Below the pieces are notes generated by a model. It was not told where the DNA came from. It saw only the letters and a list, made by a program, of their open reading frames with translations, and searched no databases. The position numbers were made by a program, and so were the translations under genes. Shown here piece by piece: positions 13,098 to 20,485 of a stretch of DNA of 38,114 nucleotides. The stretch's first letter is position 1, and every line of letters starts with the position of its first letter. The stretch comes from an uncultured Prevotellaceae bacterium (GTDB taxonomy: Bacteria > Bacteroidota > Bacteroidia > Bacteroidales > Bacteroidaceae), in the NCBI GenBank assembly GCA_902788605.1, contig CADAKX010000024.1, forward strand, positions 1 to 38,114. The letters are read 5' to 3'.

Positions 13098-14582
13098 ATG
13101 ATTCAGGACGAACTCATAAACAGACTACGGACAAGTCTGGGGCATATACCCACGGCAGAGCAGGAGAGTGCCATTCAACTCTTTGTTCAGTTTCTCACCG
13201 ATCGCGACGAGCGTACGGTGTTTGTGCTTCGTGGCTCGGCAGGTACAGGTAAGACCACGCTGGCAGCTGCTGTGGTGCGTAGCCTCAAGGCCCTGGAGCA
13301 GAAACTCGTGCTGATGGCCCCCACGGGTCGTGCCGCCAAGGTGTTCTCTGGCTATGCTGGTCATGCGGCCTACACCATCCATCGTCGCATCTATCGCCAG
13401 AAGACGGCTGGCGACCTCTCTGCCTTCAGCCTGAACATCAACCAAAGCACAGAGACGCTCTTTATGGTCGACGAGGCCTCGATGATCAGTAATCAGGGCT
13501 TCTCTGATACCTTTGGCACAGGCCGTTTGCTCGACGATCTCATCCAGTTTGTCTATAGCGGACGCAACTGCAGACTGGTGCTGGTGGGTGATGTGGCTCA
13601 GCTCCCCCCTGTGGGCGAGGATGAGAGTCCTGCCCTGATGACTGACATGCTGCGTAGCTATGGTCTCACCGTCTATGAGTGCGACCTCAACGAGGTGCTG
13701 CGCCAGGCAGAAGACTCGGGCATTCTGTGGAATGCCACTCGTATTCGGGGGTACGAAGGTACGGAGGTACGAGGGTACGAGGATAGTTTTGACGCAGGTG
13801 GTAATCTCGCACCTTCGCACCTCCGCACCCCCGTCCCTCCGAAAATACGTATTGATGGCTTTGACGATATCCAGGTGATGCCTGGCGACGAACTCATCGA
13901 GAGTCTGGCCACCAGTTACAGTAGGGCGGGCGTGGACGACACGATGGTGGTGACGCGAAGCAACAAACGGGCGAACATCTATAATCAGGGTATCCGCAAC
14001 ACGGTGCTCGATCGCGAGGATGAACTCTGTACTGGCGATCGCATCATGATTGTGAAGAATAATTATTACTGGACGGAACAATCCAAGGAAATACCTTTTA
14101 TTGCCAATGGCGACATCGCTGTCGTACGTCGTGTGCGCCATGTTCACGAACTCTATGGCTTCCGTTTTGCCGAGGTTACAATGACGTTGCCCGACTATGA
14201 CGACTACGAGCTCACAGCCACCGTTCTGCTCGATACGTTGACCAGTGAGGCGCCTGCCCTGACGCGCGATCAACAGCAGCAATTGTTCGATAAAGTGATG
14301 GAGGATTATATGGATGTGCCCTATAAGTCGGATCGTCTGAAGAAGATCAAAGAGGATCGCTATTACAACGCCCTGCAAATCAAGTTTGCCTATGCGGCTA
14401 CCTGTCATAAGACACAGGGCGGACAGTGGGCGCACGTCTATATCGATCAAGGCTATGTCACAGATGATATGCTGGGGCCAGACTATTACCACTGGCTCTA
14501 TACGGCACTCACGCGTGCCACAGAAAAGGTGTTCCTGGTCAACTGGCCAAAGACTCAGATAACTAACAATAAAGAGATATGA
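13098..14582 (+). CDS. RecD-like ATP-dependent DNA helicase (AAA_30/UvrD_C_2)
   Basis: A 494-residue superfamily 1 helicase of the RecD2-like type common in Bacteroidetes, expected to unwind DNA with ATP in repair or recombination. Walker A is RGSAGTGKTTLA near residue 47, Walker B is MVDEASM, the Q-type motif is LVGDVAQLPPVG, and the C-terminal UvrD_C_2 part ends with KFAYAATCHKTQGGQ and LYTALTRATEKVFLV. Oddity: between GILWNATRIR and KIRIDGFDDIQVM lies a stretch of about 30 residues coded by two 8-base-period arrays that form an imperfect 35-base inverted repeat (13746-13841). It falls between conserved blocks and keeps the frame. The promoter box is five bases from the ATG. The stop overlaps the next gene (ATGA). 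Confidence 0.87.
   Translation: MIQDELINRLRTSLGHIPTAEQESAIQLFVQFLTDRDERTVFVLRGSAGTGKTTLAAAVVRSLKALEQKLVLMAPTGRAAKVFSGYAGHAAYTIHRRIYRQKTAGDLSAFSLNINQSTETLFMVDEASMISNQGFSDTFGTGRLLDDLIQFVYSGRNCRLVLVGDVAQLPPVGEDESPALMTDMLRSYGLTVYECDLNEVLRQAEDSGILWNATRIRGYEGTEVRGYEDSFDAGGNLAPSHLRTPVPPKIRIDGFDDIQVMPGDELIESLATSYSRAGVDDTMVVTRSNKRANIYNQGIRNTVLDREDELCTGDRIMIVKNNYYWTEQSKEIPFIANGDIAVVRRVRHVHELYGFRFAEVTMTLPDYDDYELTATVLLDTLTSEAPALTRDQQQQLFDKVMEDYMDVPYKSDRLKKIKEDRYYNALQIKFAYAATCHKTQGGQWAHVYIDQGYVTDDMLGPDYYHWLYTALTRATEKVFLVNWPKTQITNNKEI
13746..13841 (+). repeat. Octad inverted repeat inside the helicase gene
   Basis: The left arm 13746-13780 contains units GGGTACGA, AGGTACGG, AGGTACGA, GGGTACGA. The right arm 13807-13841 contains TCGCACCT, TCGCACCT, CCGCACCC, CCGTCCCT. 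Read as reverse complements, the two 35-base arms align without gaps with eight differences, several being G-T wobble. A 26-base loop separates them. Confidence 0.7.
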
Positions 14583-15106
14583 AGAAAACCATCTTATTGC
14601 TTGCGCTGGCATGCTTGACATTGGATGCCTCGGCACAGAAGGTTGACAGCATCCGTATGAAGGACGTTTTGAAGGATACCCCTTCGCGTACGTGGGAGAA
14701 GACTGACTCTACCGAGGTCTATTCCATCAACTATCAGATGCCGTCGTTCAAGGGCGGAAAGGCTGCGCTGGATAAGTTCGTGAAGAAGAACCTGCGCTAT
14801 CCCAGTGACGCTGAGGCTTACGGCGTAGAGGGGAGTGTGGTGATGGCGTACTGCGTCAATCGTGATGGCTCTGTATCAGATGTCTCGGCCCACGACTGCA
14901 AGATTGACCGTTTCAATGCCACTAGATTTTCTCAGGAGACAGAAGCACGTCAGAAGGAACTGAAGCGCCACTTCGCCCTGCTGTTTGCCAAGGAGGGTGC
15001 CCGCGTCATCCGCAAGATGCCCAAATGGATTCCTGCCAAGGTGAAGGGCGAGGCTATACCTGTGAAGATGGAACTCCGACTCTACTTCGTTGATACCAGC
15101 AAGTAG
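14579..15106 (+). CDS. TonB C-terminal domain protein, secreted
   Basis: A 175-residue protein with a cleavable signal peptide (MKKTILLLALACLTLDASAQ) and a TonB_C-type fold from about residue 48 (FKGGKAALDKFVKKNLRYP, then GVEGSVVMAYCVNRDGSV and PKWIPAKVKGEAIPVKMEL). The family passes proton-motive energy to outer-membrane transporters when anchored in the inner membrane. This protein has no membrane anchor or proline-rich spacer, so it is probably a free periplasmic TonB_C domain rather than a true TonB. An extra charged helix (about 120-140, ARQKELKRHFALLFAK) interrupts the usual domain. It overlaps the helicase by four bases (ATGA), so translation is probably coupled. Confidence 0.75.
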   Translation: MKKTILLLALACLTLDASAQKVDSIRMKDVLKDTPSRTWEKTDSTEVYSINYQMPSFKGGKAALDKFVKKNLRYPSDAEAYGVEGSVVMAYCVNRDGSVSDVSAHDCKIDRFNATRFSQETEARQKELKRHFALLFAKEGARVIRKMPKWIPAKVKGEAIPVKMELRLYFVDTSK

Positions 15107-15123
15107 TGTCTCTATCAGCGATA

Positions 15124-15203
15124 GGTCGTTTCTCTATCGGAGAAAGGTCGTTTCTCTATCGGAGAAAGGTCGTTTCGCTGACAGAGAAAGGTCGTTTCTC
15201 TAC
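15124..15203 (+). repeat. 22-base tandem hairpin repeat
   Basis: The unit starts GGTCGTTTCTC and ends GGAGAAA. Copies lie at 15124-15145, 15146-15167 (identical), 15168-15189 (diverged in the middle) and 15190-15203 (partial); a degenerate piece precedes at 15108-15123. Each unit contains TTTCTC and GAGAAA able to pair as a 6-base stem around a 5-base loop. It fills the gap before the transporter gene. Confidence 0.8.
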
Positions 15204-15215
15204 TCTTGATTTAGT

Positions 15216-16199
15216 ATGCTGCCGACGATGAAGATAATAAAGTTTTTGAAAGACTGGACGCTACCCGTGTCGATGGGTACGGGAGCGCTGCTATATCTGG
15301 TGTTTGCCTACGTACCACAGTTGGACGAGGCTGCCCTGTTTTTTGATCCCGTGATGGAGGCCATCCTCCCTATGTTTATGTTTTTGGTGCTGTTTGTGAC
15401 CTTCTGCAAGGTTGACTTCCACAAGATGCGTCCTGTATGGTGGCACCTGTGGGTGGGCATCTTTAACTTGCTCTTTGTGGGCATTGTGATGGCAGTGATA
15501 CTGGGCTTGAACTTGAAAGCCGAGAAACTGGTGCTGATGGAAGCCCTGCTGATGTGTATCATTGCCCCCTGTGCTACGGCAGCAGCTGTGGTAACCCAGA
15601 AATTAGGCGGTTCGCTGGAGCAGACCACCACTTTTACTTTTCTTTCTAACTTCATTACGGTGCTGTTGGTACCCGTATGTTTCCCCATGATTGAGAAAGG
15701 TGCCGATATCTCGTTTATGAGTGCCTTCTGGAAGATACTCTATCAGGTTGTGGTGCTGTTGGTGGTGCCCATGTTGCTGGCCTATGTGGTGAAACACACC
15801 ATGCACCGCCTGCACAAAAAGATTGTGAGCATCAAAGACCTGTCGTTCTATCTCTGGGGCTGTTCGCTGATGATTGTCACTGGCACTACCGTGAAAAATA
15901 TTCTTCACGCCGAAGCCTCTGTGTTGTTTCTGGCCATGATAGCCCTGCTGGGTCTGCTGCTGTGCATCATCCAGTTTGCTGTGGGGCGTTTTATTGGCCA
16001 TTTCTTTGGTCGTACACAGGAAGCCGGTCAGGCCTTGGGACAGAAGAATACAGCATTTGCCATCTGGCTGGGTATCACCTATTTGAATCCGTTGTCATCC
16101 GTTGGCCCAGGCTGTTATATCCTCTGGCAAAACATCATCAATTCGGTGGAAATATGGCAGGAACGCAAGAAGGAAAAAGGCAAAAATGCCCATCTGTGA
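15216..16199 (+). CDS. BASS-family (bile acid:sodium symporter-like) transporter
   Basis: A 327-residue integral membrane protein with about nine or ten hydrophobic segments. It resembles the bile acid:Na+ symporter fold, most clearly in the helix-breaking stretch CIIAPCATAAAVVTQKLGG (about 110-128) and the C-terminal GQKNTAFAIWLGITYLNP, both regions expected to form the crossed-helix ion site. In bacteria such proteins move small organic acids with sodium, and the substrate here cannot be told. The start could also be ATG 15228 (MKIIKFLKDW), which lacks the first four residues. The 109 bases before it hold the 22-base hairpin repeat. The promoter of the next gene begins about 30 bases after the stop. 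Confidence 0.8.
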   Translation: MLPTMKIIKFLKDWTLPVSMGTGALLYLVFAYVPQLDEAALFFDPVMEAILPMFMFLVLFVTFCKVDFHKMRPVWWHLWVGIFNLLFVGIVMAVILGLNLKAEKLVLMEALLMCIIAPCATAAAVVTQKLGGSLEQTTTFTFLSNFITVLLVPVCFPMIEKGADISFMSAFWKILYQVVVLLVVPMLLAYVVKHTMHRLHKKIVSIKDLSFYLWGCSLMIVTGTTVKNILHAEASVLFLAMIALLGLLLCIIQFAVGRFIGHFFGRTQEAGQALGQKNTAFAIWLGITYLNPLSSVGPGCYILWQNIINSVEIWQERKKEKGKNAHL

Positions 16200-16250
16200 A
16201 AATAATGGCAAAAAAAAGATGAAAATGTTTTGACTTTTAAGTTTTTTTAT

Positions 16251-16258
16251 TAATTTTG
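16251..16258 (+). promoter_or_regulatory. Promoter of the SpoIIE phosphatase gene
   Basis: TAATTTTG then C matches TAnnTTTG. A TTTTG (16228-16232) lies 18 bases upstream and serves as the -33 element. The box sits one base before an ATG at 16260, so translation should start at a later ATG. Confidence 0.6.
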
Positions 16259-16283
16259 CATGCAGAATACTAAATCAATGCAT

Positions 16284-18395
16284 ATGAAGAATAATACGAG
16301 ACTTTGGCCCTTTTTATTTGTCGTCACAGTTTTTGTGATGATGGCTGTTTCGTGCGAGGAGAACAAGCATAGCATGGACTTCAAGAGCGGACAGGCCGAC
16401 AGTCTCATCTTCGATGCAGGCGCGCTGAAAGACTATAATCGCATGCTGACCCTCATAGATAGCTTCGAGCAGGTGGGTAATATCTCGGTGATGAATGCCG
16501 ATCGCTGGCGTGGTACGGCCTCCTATAGACAAGGACAGTATCGCTCGGCCGAGTTCTACTATCAGAAGGTGGTGAACGGCAAGATAGAGACGGCTCAGGA
16601 CTCACTGGCCTACGCCAAGTCGGCACGCCGACTGTCAGAGTTGCTTCTGATCAAGGGCGACTACGAGGGATCGTTGCGCGTGGCTATGCCTGCCGTCCAG
16701 AAACTACAGGAGTCGGGCTATGGTTCAGACATCGACTATGCCATCCTGCTCAATAATATTGGCTGCTGCCAATTGTATCTGGGCTATCACTCGGAGGCCG
16801 AGGAGAGCTTCGCGTCAGCTCGTGAACACTATAAAAACAGATGGATGACTGACAGCACCAGTCGAGGCTATCAGGAAGCTGTCATCGGCACCGTATATAC
16901 CAGTCAGGCCTATCTTAACACGCGTCACTTTGATACTGCGGCTCAGTGGATAGACCGTGCAGAGATGCTGCTGGGCTTCTATTTCACCAAGCCTGATGCC
17001 CGTCGTGAATATTTCGATGAATACCAGGGACGTATCGACGTTATGAGGGCCATCGCCTTACAGGGACTGGGAAAGTCGGCTGAAGCAGCCAAGTCATACC
17101 AGCAGTTCCTGCTTACTGATTTCTCTAAGACCAGTCTGGCACAAATTTATTCCAATGACTACTTGCTGGCAGCAGGCCGCTATAAGGAGGCTGCCGACAA
17201 CTATCGCTATCTGGACCAGATGCTCGGCGAGCATGGCATGAAAAAGACATTGGATAACATCCAACTCTTCCTTCTACCCAAGTTCCGCGCCAATGTGTGG
17301 GCCATGCGCCGAGACTCGGCTATGGCTGTGGGCATGAACCTGTGTGAAGCTCTGGATAGCGCTATCATCAAGAACAAGACAAACGATGCTGCCGAGTTGG
17401 CCACCATCTATGAGACCCAGCAGAAGGAGGCTCAGATAGCCCTGCAGCAGGCCAAGATGGCCCGTCAGCGCATGTTCTCTACTATGATTGCCCTGGCCTT
17501 GGTCATCATCTTCTTCCTTATCTTCATCTACTTCCGTCAGCGTGCGGCACAGCGTCTGAAGCATGCACACCAGAGTCTGGAGGAGGCCCATGAGCAGTTG
17601 AAGGAGGCCTACGACCAGTTGGAGGAGACCACAGCTGCCAAGGAGAGAATCGAGAGTGAGTTGCGTATTGCACGCGATATCCAGATGTCGATGGTGCCCC
17701 AGCAGGCTCCTGAGCGCGACGGACTGGACCTGCACGCCTCGATGATTACAGCTAAGGAGGTGGGTGGCGACCTGTATGGCTATCTGCTGGAAGGCGATCA
17801 GTTGTACTTCTGTGTGGGCGACGTCAGTGGAAAAGGTGTGCCTGCATCGCTGTTCATGGCTCAGGCCACGCGACTCTTCCGCACCATGGCTTCGCAGCAC
17901 ATGATGCCAGCAGAGATAGCCACACGCATGAATGCAGCGCTGACAGAGAACAATGAGCAGGGAATGTTTGTCACCATGTTCATGGGTTTGCTTGACCTGA
18001 ACTCAGGTAAGTTGAGTTTCTGTAATGCAGGTCATAATCCGCCCATCCTGACAGATAGTCCGCTGTCAGAGGCTAACCAAAAAGAATTCCCATTCCACTA
18101 TCTAGAAATGAAGCCCAATGCTCCCATCGGCTTGTGGCCTGAGTTGGAGTTTGAGGGCGAGGAGATAGAAACGGTGAAGGGTTGTCCGATGGTGTTCTAT
18201 ACCGATGGACTGACGGAGGCTGAGAACAGAAAGCAGGATCAGTTTGGCGAGGAGCGTCTGCTCGATTTACTGAGTCACAATCGCTTTGCCTGTGCTGCCG
18301 AGGTGGATGCCTTCCTGAAGGCAGAGGTCGAGAACTTCCGCGACGGCGCAGAGGTCAACGACGACATGACGCTGTTGTGTATGATGTTGAAATAA
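16284..18395 (+). CDS. TPR-containing SpoIIE-type serine phosphatase
   Basis: A 703-residue sensor phosphatase. An N-terminal signal (MKNNTRLWPFLFVV to VSC, a possible lipobox) is followed by an exported TPR-like helical region (about 50-350), one membrane segment (about 397-418, FFLIFIYF), a coiled coil rich in Glu and Gln, and a C-terminal PP2C/SpoIIE domain. The metal and catalytic marks are GGDLYGY, GDVSGKG, NAGHNPPI, FYTDGLTEAEN and NDDMTLL. Such enzymes dephosphorylate anti-sigma-factor antagonists, but no such partner lies nearby. Start 16284 is preferred over 16260 because the promoter -7 box ends at 16258. The layout parallels the histidine kinase at 5038: TPR outside, catalytic output inside. 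A terminator follows inside the end of lpxB. Confidence 0.87.
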   Translation: MKNNTRLWPFLFVVTVFVMMAVSCEENKHSMDFKSGQADSLIFDAGALKDYNRMLTLIDSFEQVGNISVMNADRWRGTASYRQGQYRSAEFYYQKVVNGKIETAQDSLAYAKSARRLSELLLIKGDYEGSLRVAMPAVQKLQESGYGSDIDYAILLNNIGCCQLYLGYHSEAEESFASAREHYKNRWMTDSTSRGYQEAVIGTVYTSQAYLNTRHFDTAAQWIDRAEMLLGFYFTKPDARREYFDEYQGRIDVMRAIALQGLGKSAEAAKSYQQFLLTDFSKTSLAQIYSNDYLLAAGRYKEAADNYRYLDQMLGEHGMKKTLDNIQLFLLPKFRANVWAMRRDSAMAVGMNLCEALDSAIIKNKTNDAAELATIYETQQKEAQIALQQAKMARQRMFSTMIALALVIIFFLIFIYFRQRAAQRLKHAHQSLEEAHEQLKEAYDQLEETTAAKERIESELRIARDIQMSMVPQQAPERDGLDLHASMITAKEVGGDLYGYLLEGDQLYFCVGDVSGKGVPASLFMAQATRLFRTMASQHMMPAEIATRMNAALTENNEQGMFVTMFMGLLDLNSGKLSFCNAGHNPPILTDSPLSEANQKEFPFHYLEMKPNAPIGLWPELEFEGEEIETVKGCPMVFYTDGLTEAENRKQDQFGEERLLDLLSHNRFACAAEVDAFLKAEVENFRDGAEVNDDMTLLCMMLK

Positions 18396-18422
18396 GAAAA
18401 GAGAAAAAAGAATAGAACGATA

Positions 18423-19538
18423 TCAATGGCCAGTCAGCAGACTGGTCATTTTTTGTGCAGCGTTCTTTGGCGCATTCTCCTTGCCCAGTCGACGCCACAC
18501 CTCATCATAGCCGGCCAGCATCTTTTCGCGCTCAGGACCGTGGAGGATGGCTTCAAGGTGACGTTCGATATTCTGCTGAGAGAACGTGTCGGCCACCAGT
18601 TCTGGCACCACCTCGCTGTCAGCAATCAGATTGACCAGCGATACATACTTCACCTTGAGAACCTTTTTGCGCAGCCAACCAATGAGTTGGGGCAGAGGTG
18701 TCTCGTAGCACACCACCTGAGGTACGCCAAAGAGGGCTGTCTCGAGTGTCGCTGTGCCACTGGTGACGAGGGCTGCGTGGGACTTGCTGAGTAGGTCGAA
18801 GGTCTGGTTCTTGACCAGTCGCACACCTGTGCCGTTGATAAACTGGTTGTAATACTCCTCATCGATGCCAGGAGCCCCAGCCAGCACCAGTTCGTAGTCT
18901 TTCTCAAACTTCTTCGCTGCACGAATCATCGTGGGCAGGTTGTCTTTGATCTCCTGGCGACGAGAGCCAGCCAGCAAGGCAATGATGGGAGTCCTAGCCC
19001 CATCCTGTGAGGGGTGGGAGAGTCGCCACTCCTTTATCTCATCGGCCGTGGGGTTGCCCACATAGTGAATGGGGTAGTGATGCCTGCCTTCAAAGAAATC
19101 GACTTCGAAGGGTAGGATAGAAAAGAGTTCATCGACGTCACGCTTGATGTTCTTGATGCGATACTCTTTCCACGCCCAAATCTTGGGGGCGATATAATAA
19201 TAGACAGGAATTTGCGTGTGTTGCTTGACAAATTTTGCAATGTCGAGGTTGAAGCCTGGATAGTCAACGAGAATCACCACATGGGGCTGCCACTCCACGA
19301 TGTCACGCTTGGCTTGCCGCATATTGCGCAGGATGGTGGGCAGGTGAAGCAGCACGGGCACAAAACCCATGTATGCCAGTTCGCGATAGTGCTTCACCAT
19401 GGTGCCGCCTGCCGACTGCATCTGGTCACCGCCATAGAAACGGAACTCGGCCTCAGAATCCTGCTCTTTCAGGGCCTTCATCAGTCGTGAGGCATGCAAA
19501 TCGCCAGAGGCCTCGCCAGCTATCAGGTAATACTTCAT
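18423..19538 (-). CDS. lpxB: Lipid-A-disaccharide synthase
   Basis: LpxB condenses UDP-2,3-diacylglucosamine with lipid X to form the lipid A disaccharide at the inner membrane; this marks a Gram-negative envelope. The 371-residue protein starts MKYYLIAGEASGDLHASRL, the family hallmark, and carries the GT19 features YIAPKIWAWKEYR, LLAGSRRQEIK and SGTATLETALFGVPQVV. The length is typical. It lies 34 bases downstream of surE on the same strand, a pairing common in Bacteroidetes, and the gap is a 7-base-period array. Its last codons double as the terminator of the convergent phosphatase gene. Confidence 0.95.
   Translation of the reverse strand: MKYYLIAGEASGDLHASRLMKALKEQDSEAEFRFYGGDQMQSAGGTMVKHYRELAYMGFVPVLLHLPTILRNMRQAKRDIVEWQPHVVILVDYPGFNLDIAKFVKQHTQIPVYYYIAPKIWAWKEYRIKNIKRDVDELFSILPFEVDFFEGRHHYPIHYVGNPTADEIKEWRLSHPSQDGARTPIIALLAGSRRQEIKDNLPTMIRAAKKFEKDYELVLAGAPGIDEEYYNQFINGTGVRLVKNQTFDLLSKSHAALVTSGTATLETALFGVPQVVCYETPLPQLIGWLRKKVLKVKYVSLVNLIADSEVVPELVADTFSQQNIERHLEAILHGPEREKMLAGYDEVWRRLGKENAPKNAAQKMTSLLTGH
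18426..18454 (+). terminator. Terminator of the SpoIIE gene, within the lpxB 3' end
   Basis: A stem of 8-10 base pairs (GGCCAGTC, loop AGCA, GACTGGTC, one G-U pair) is followed by T18449-T18454. It lies about 30 bases past the phosphatase stop and inside the last codons of convergent lpxB. Confidence 0.65.
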
Positions 19539-19539
19539 G

Positions 19540-19574
19540 GAAATTGATAATTCGGAAATGGATAATTGATGATT
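19540..19574 (-). repeat. AT-rich heptad array between surE and lpxB
   Basis: The plus strand reads GAAATTG, ATAATTC, GGAAATG, GATAATT, GATGATT with a 7-base period, from just before the lpxB start codon to the surE stop codon. It resembles the array at 9372-9410. Confidence 0.5.
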
Positions 19575-20337
19575 ATTGTTCCCAGTCTTCTTTCTGTTTC
19601 AGGAATTCGTAGGCTGTCACGTCAATTTGCGTGGGGGTGATGGCCACATAGCCATTGTCCAGGGCCCAGCGGTCGGTGTCCTGCTGCTCTGGTTCCTCGT
19701 TGCGATAGTGCCCCACCATCCACCAATAGTCGTAGCCACGCGGATGATGGCACTGGATGGTCTCGCTGTACCACGAACCCAGGGCCATGCGACACATCTT
19801 GACACCCTTGAAGGTTGTACCCTTGGGGAAGTTGATGTTCAGACAGATGCCCTTGGGCAGTCCCTCGTTGAGCACCTTCTCCGTGAACATCCTCACATAG
19901 GGGCGCAAAGGCTCGAAGTCGGCATCATCGTGGTTGTCGCACAGCGAATAGGCTACGGAGGGGATAAACTTCATGCAGCCCTCCAAGGTGACGCCCATCG
20001 TACCACTGTAGTGAGCGTTGACTGAGGCGTTGTCGCCGTGGTTGATGCCACCAATCACCATCTGGGGCTGGCGCTGGCAGATGTTGGCCAATGCCATCTT
20101 GACGCAGTCGGTGGGGGTGCCGTTGCACGACCAAATCTCTACACCCTCACGCTTCTCTTGAAGGGTCAGTCTAAGGGGTGTGGTGGCCGAGAAGGCACAC
20201 GAGAAACCAGAGCGGGCTGAGTCTGGCGCACATACGATGATATCGGCCATGTCGCTCAGCATATCGACGAGGCTGTTGATGCCTTTGGCCTGAAAACCGT
20301 CGTCGTTTGAAATCAGTATCAGGGGTCTTTCTGTCAT
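19573..20337 (-). CDS. surE: 5'/3'-nucleotidase SurE
   Basis: SurE is a metal-dependent nucleoside monophosphate phosphatase. The 254-residue protein shows the family N-terminus LILISNDDGFQAKGI with the metal-binding Asp pair, the Ser in SARSGFSCAFS, and the Asn region GGINHGDNASVNAHYSGTMG. The length is typical. It is first in a two-gene unit with lpxB. A -7 box at 20357-20364 on the minus strand gives a leader of about 15 bases. Its function in this organism, probably nucleotide salvage or stress survival, is inferred from the family. Confidence 0.95.
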   Translation of the reverse strand: MTERPLILISNDDGFQAKGINSLVDMLSDMADIIVCAPDSARSGFSCAFSATTPLRLTLQEKREGVEIWSCNGTPTDCVKMALANICQRQPQMVIGGINHGDNASVNAHYSGTMGVTLEGCMKFIPSVAYSLCDNHDDADFEPLRPYVRMFTEKVLNEGLPKGICLNINFPKGTTFKGVKMCRMALGSWYSETIQCHHPRGYDYWWMVGHYRNEEPEQQDTDRWALDNGYVAITPTQIDVTAYEFLKQKEDWEQ

Positions 20338-20356
20338 TCTTTCTGCTTTTTGCGTG

Positions 20357-20364
20357 CAAAGTTA
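20357..20364 (-). promoter_or_regulatory. -7 box of surE-lpxB
   Basis: The minus strand reads TAACTTTG then C, matching TAnnTTTG, 19 bases before the surE ATG. Confidence 0.5.
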
Positions 20365-20414
20365 CTTATTTTCTTTGAAATACCCAAAAAACTAAAATAT
20401 TTAAAATAAATGCA

Positions 20415-20435
20415 GTGAAACAACCGTTGTTTCAC
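20415..20435. promoter_or_regulatory. Perfect inverted repeat at the parA promoter, parS half-sites everted
   Basis: GTGAAACAAC (20415-20424), one base, GTTGTTTCAC (20426-20435). The outer eight bases of each arm, GTGAAACA and TGTTTCAC, equal the two halves of the standard chromosomal ParB site, but turned outward and 5 bases apart. The repeat overlaps the expected -33 position of the parA promoter, so it could be a ParB operator. No complete standard parS was noticed in the window. Confidence 0.55.
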
Positions 20436-20445
20436 GGAAAATTAG

Positions 20446-20453
20446 TATCTTTG
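20446..20453 (+). promoter_or_regulatory. -7 box of the parAB operon
   Basis: TATCTTTG then C matches TAnnTTTG, 32 bases before the parA ATG; the inverted repeat at 20415-20435 lies immediately upstream. Confidence 0.6.
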
Positions 20454-20485
20454 CAGCCTATTATCTAAAAAAGAGAAGGATAGAA

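Noticed and set aside
11797-13101. 434-residue plus-strand frame across rsmD and DUF3822
   Set aside because: It is antisense to two genes and passes through the heptad array and a promoter; its protein is not like any family known to me.
13125-14636. 503-residue frame on the minus strand over the helicase
   Set aside because: It is antisense to a gene with intact Walker and UvrD motifs and is low in recognisable domains.
14579-15106. True TonB energy transducer
   Set aside because: No uncleaved membrane anchor or proline-rich spacer and no exbB/exbD beside it; called a TonB_C domain protein only.
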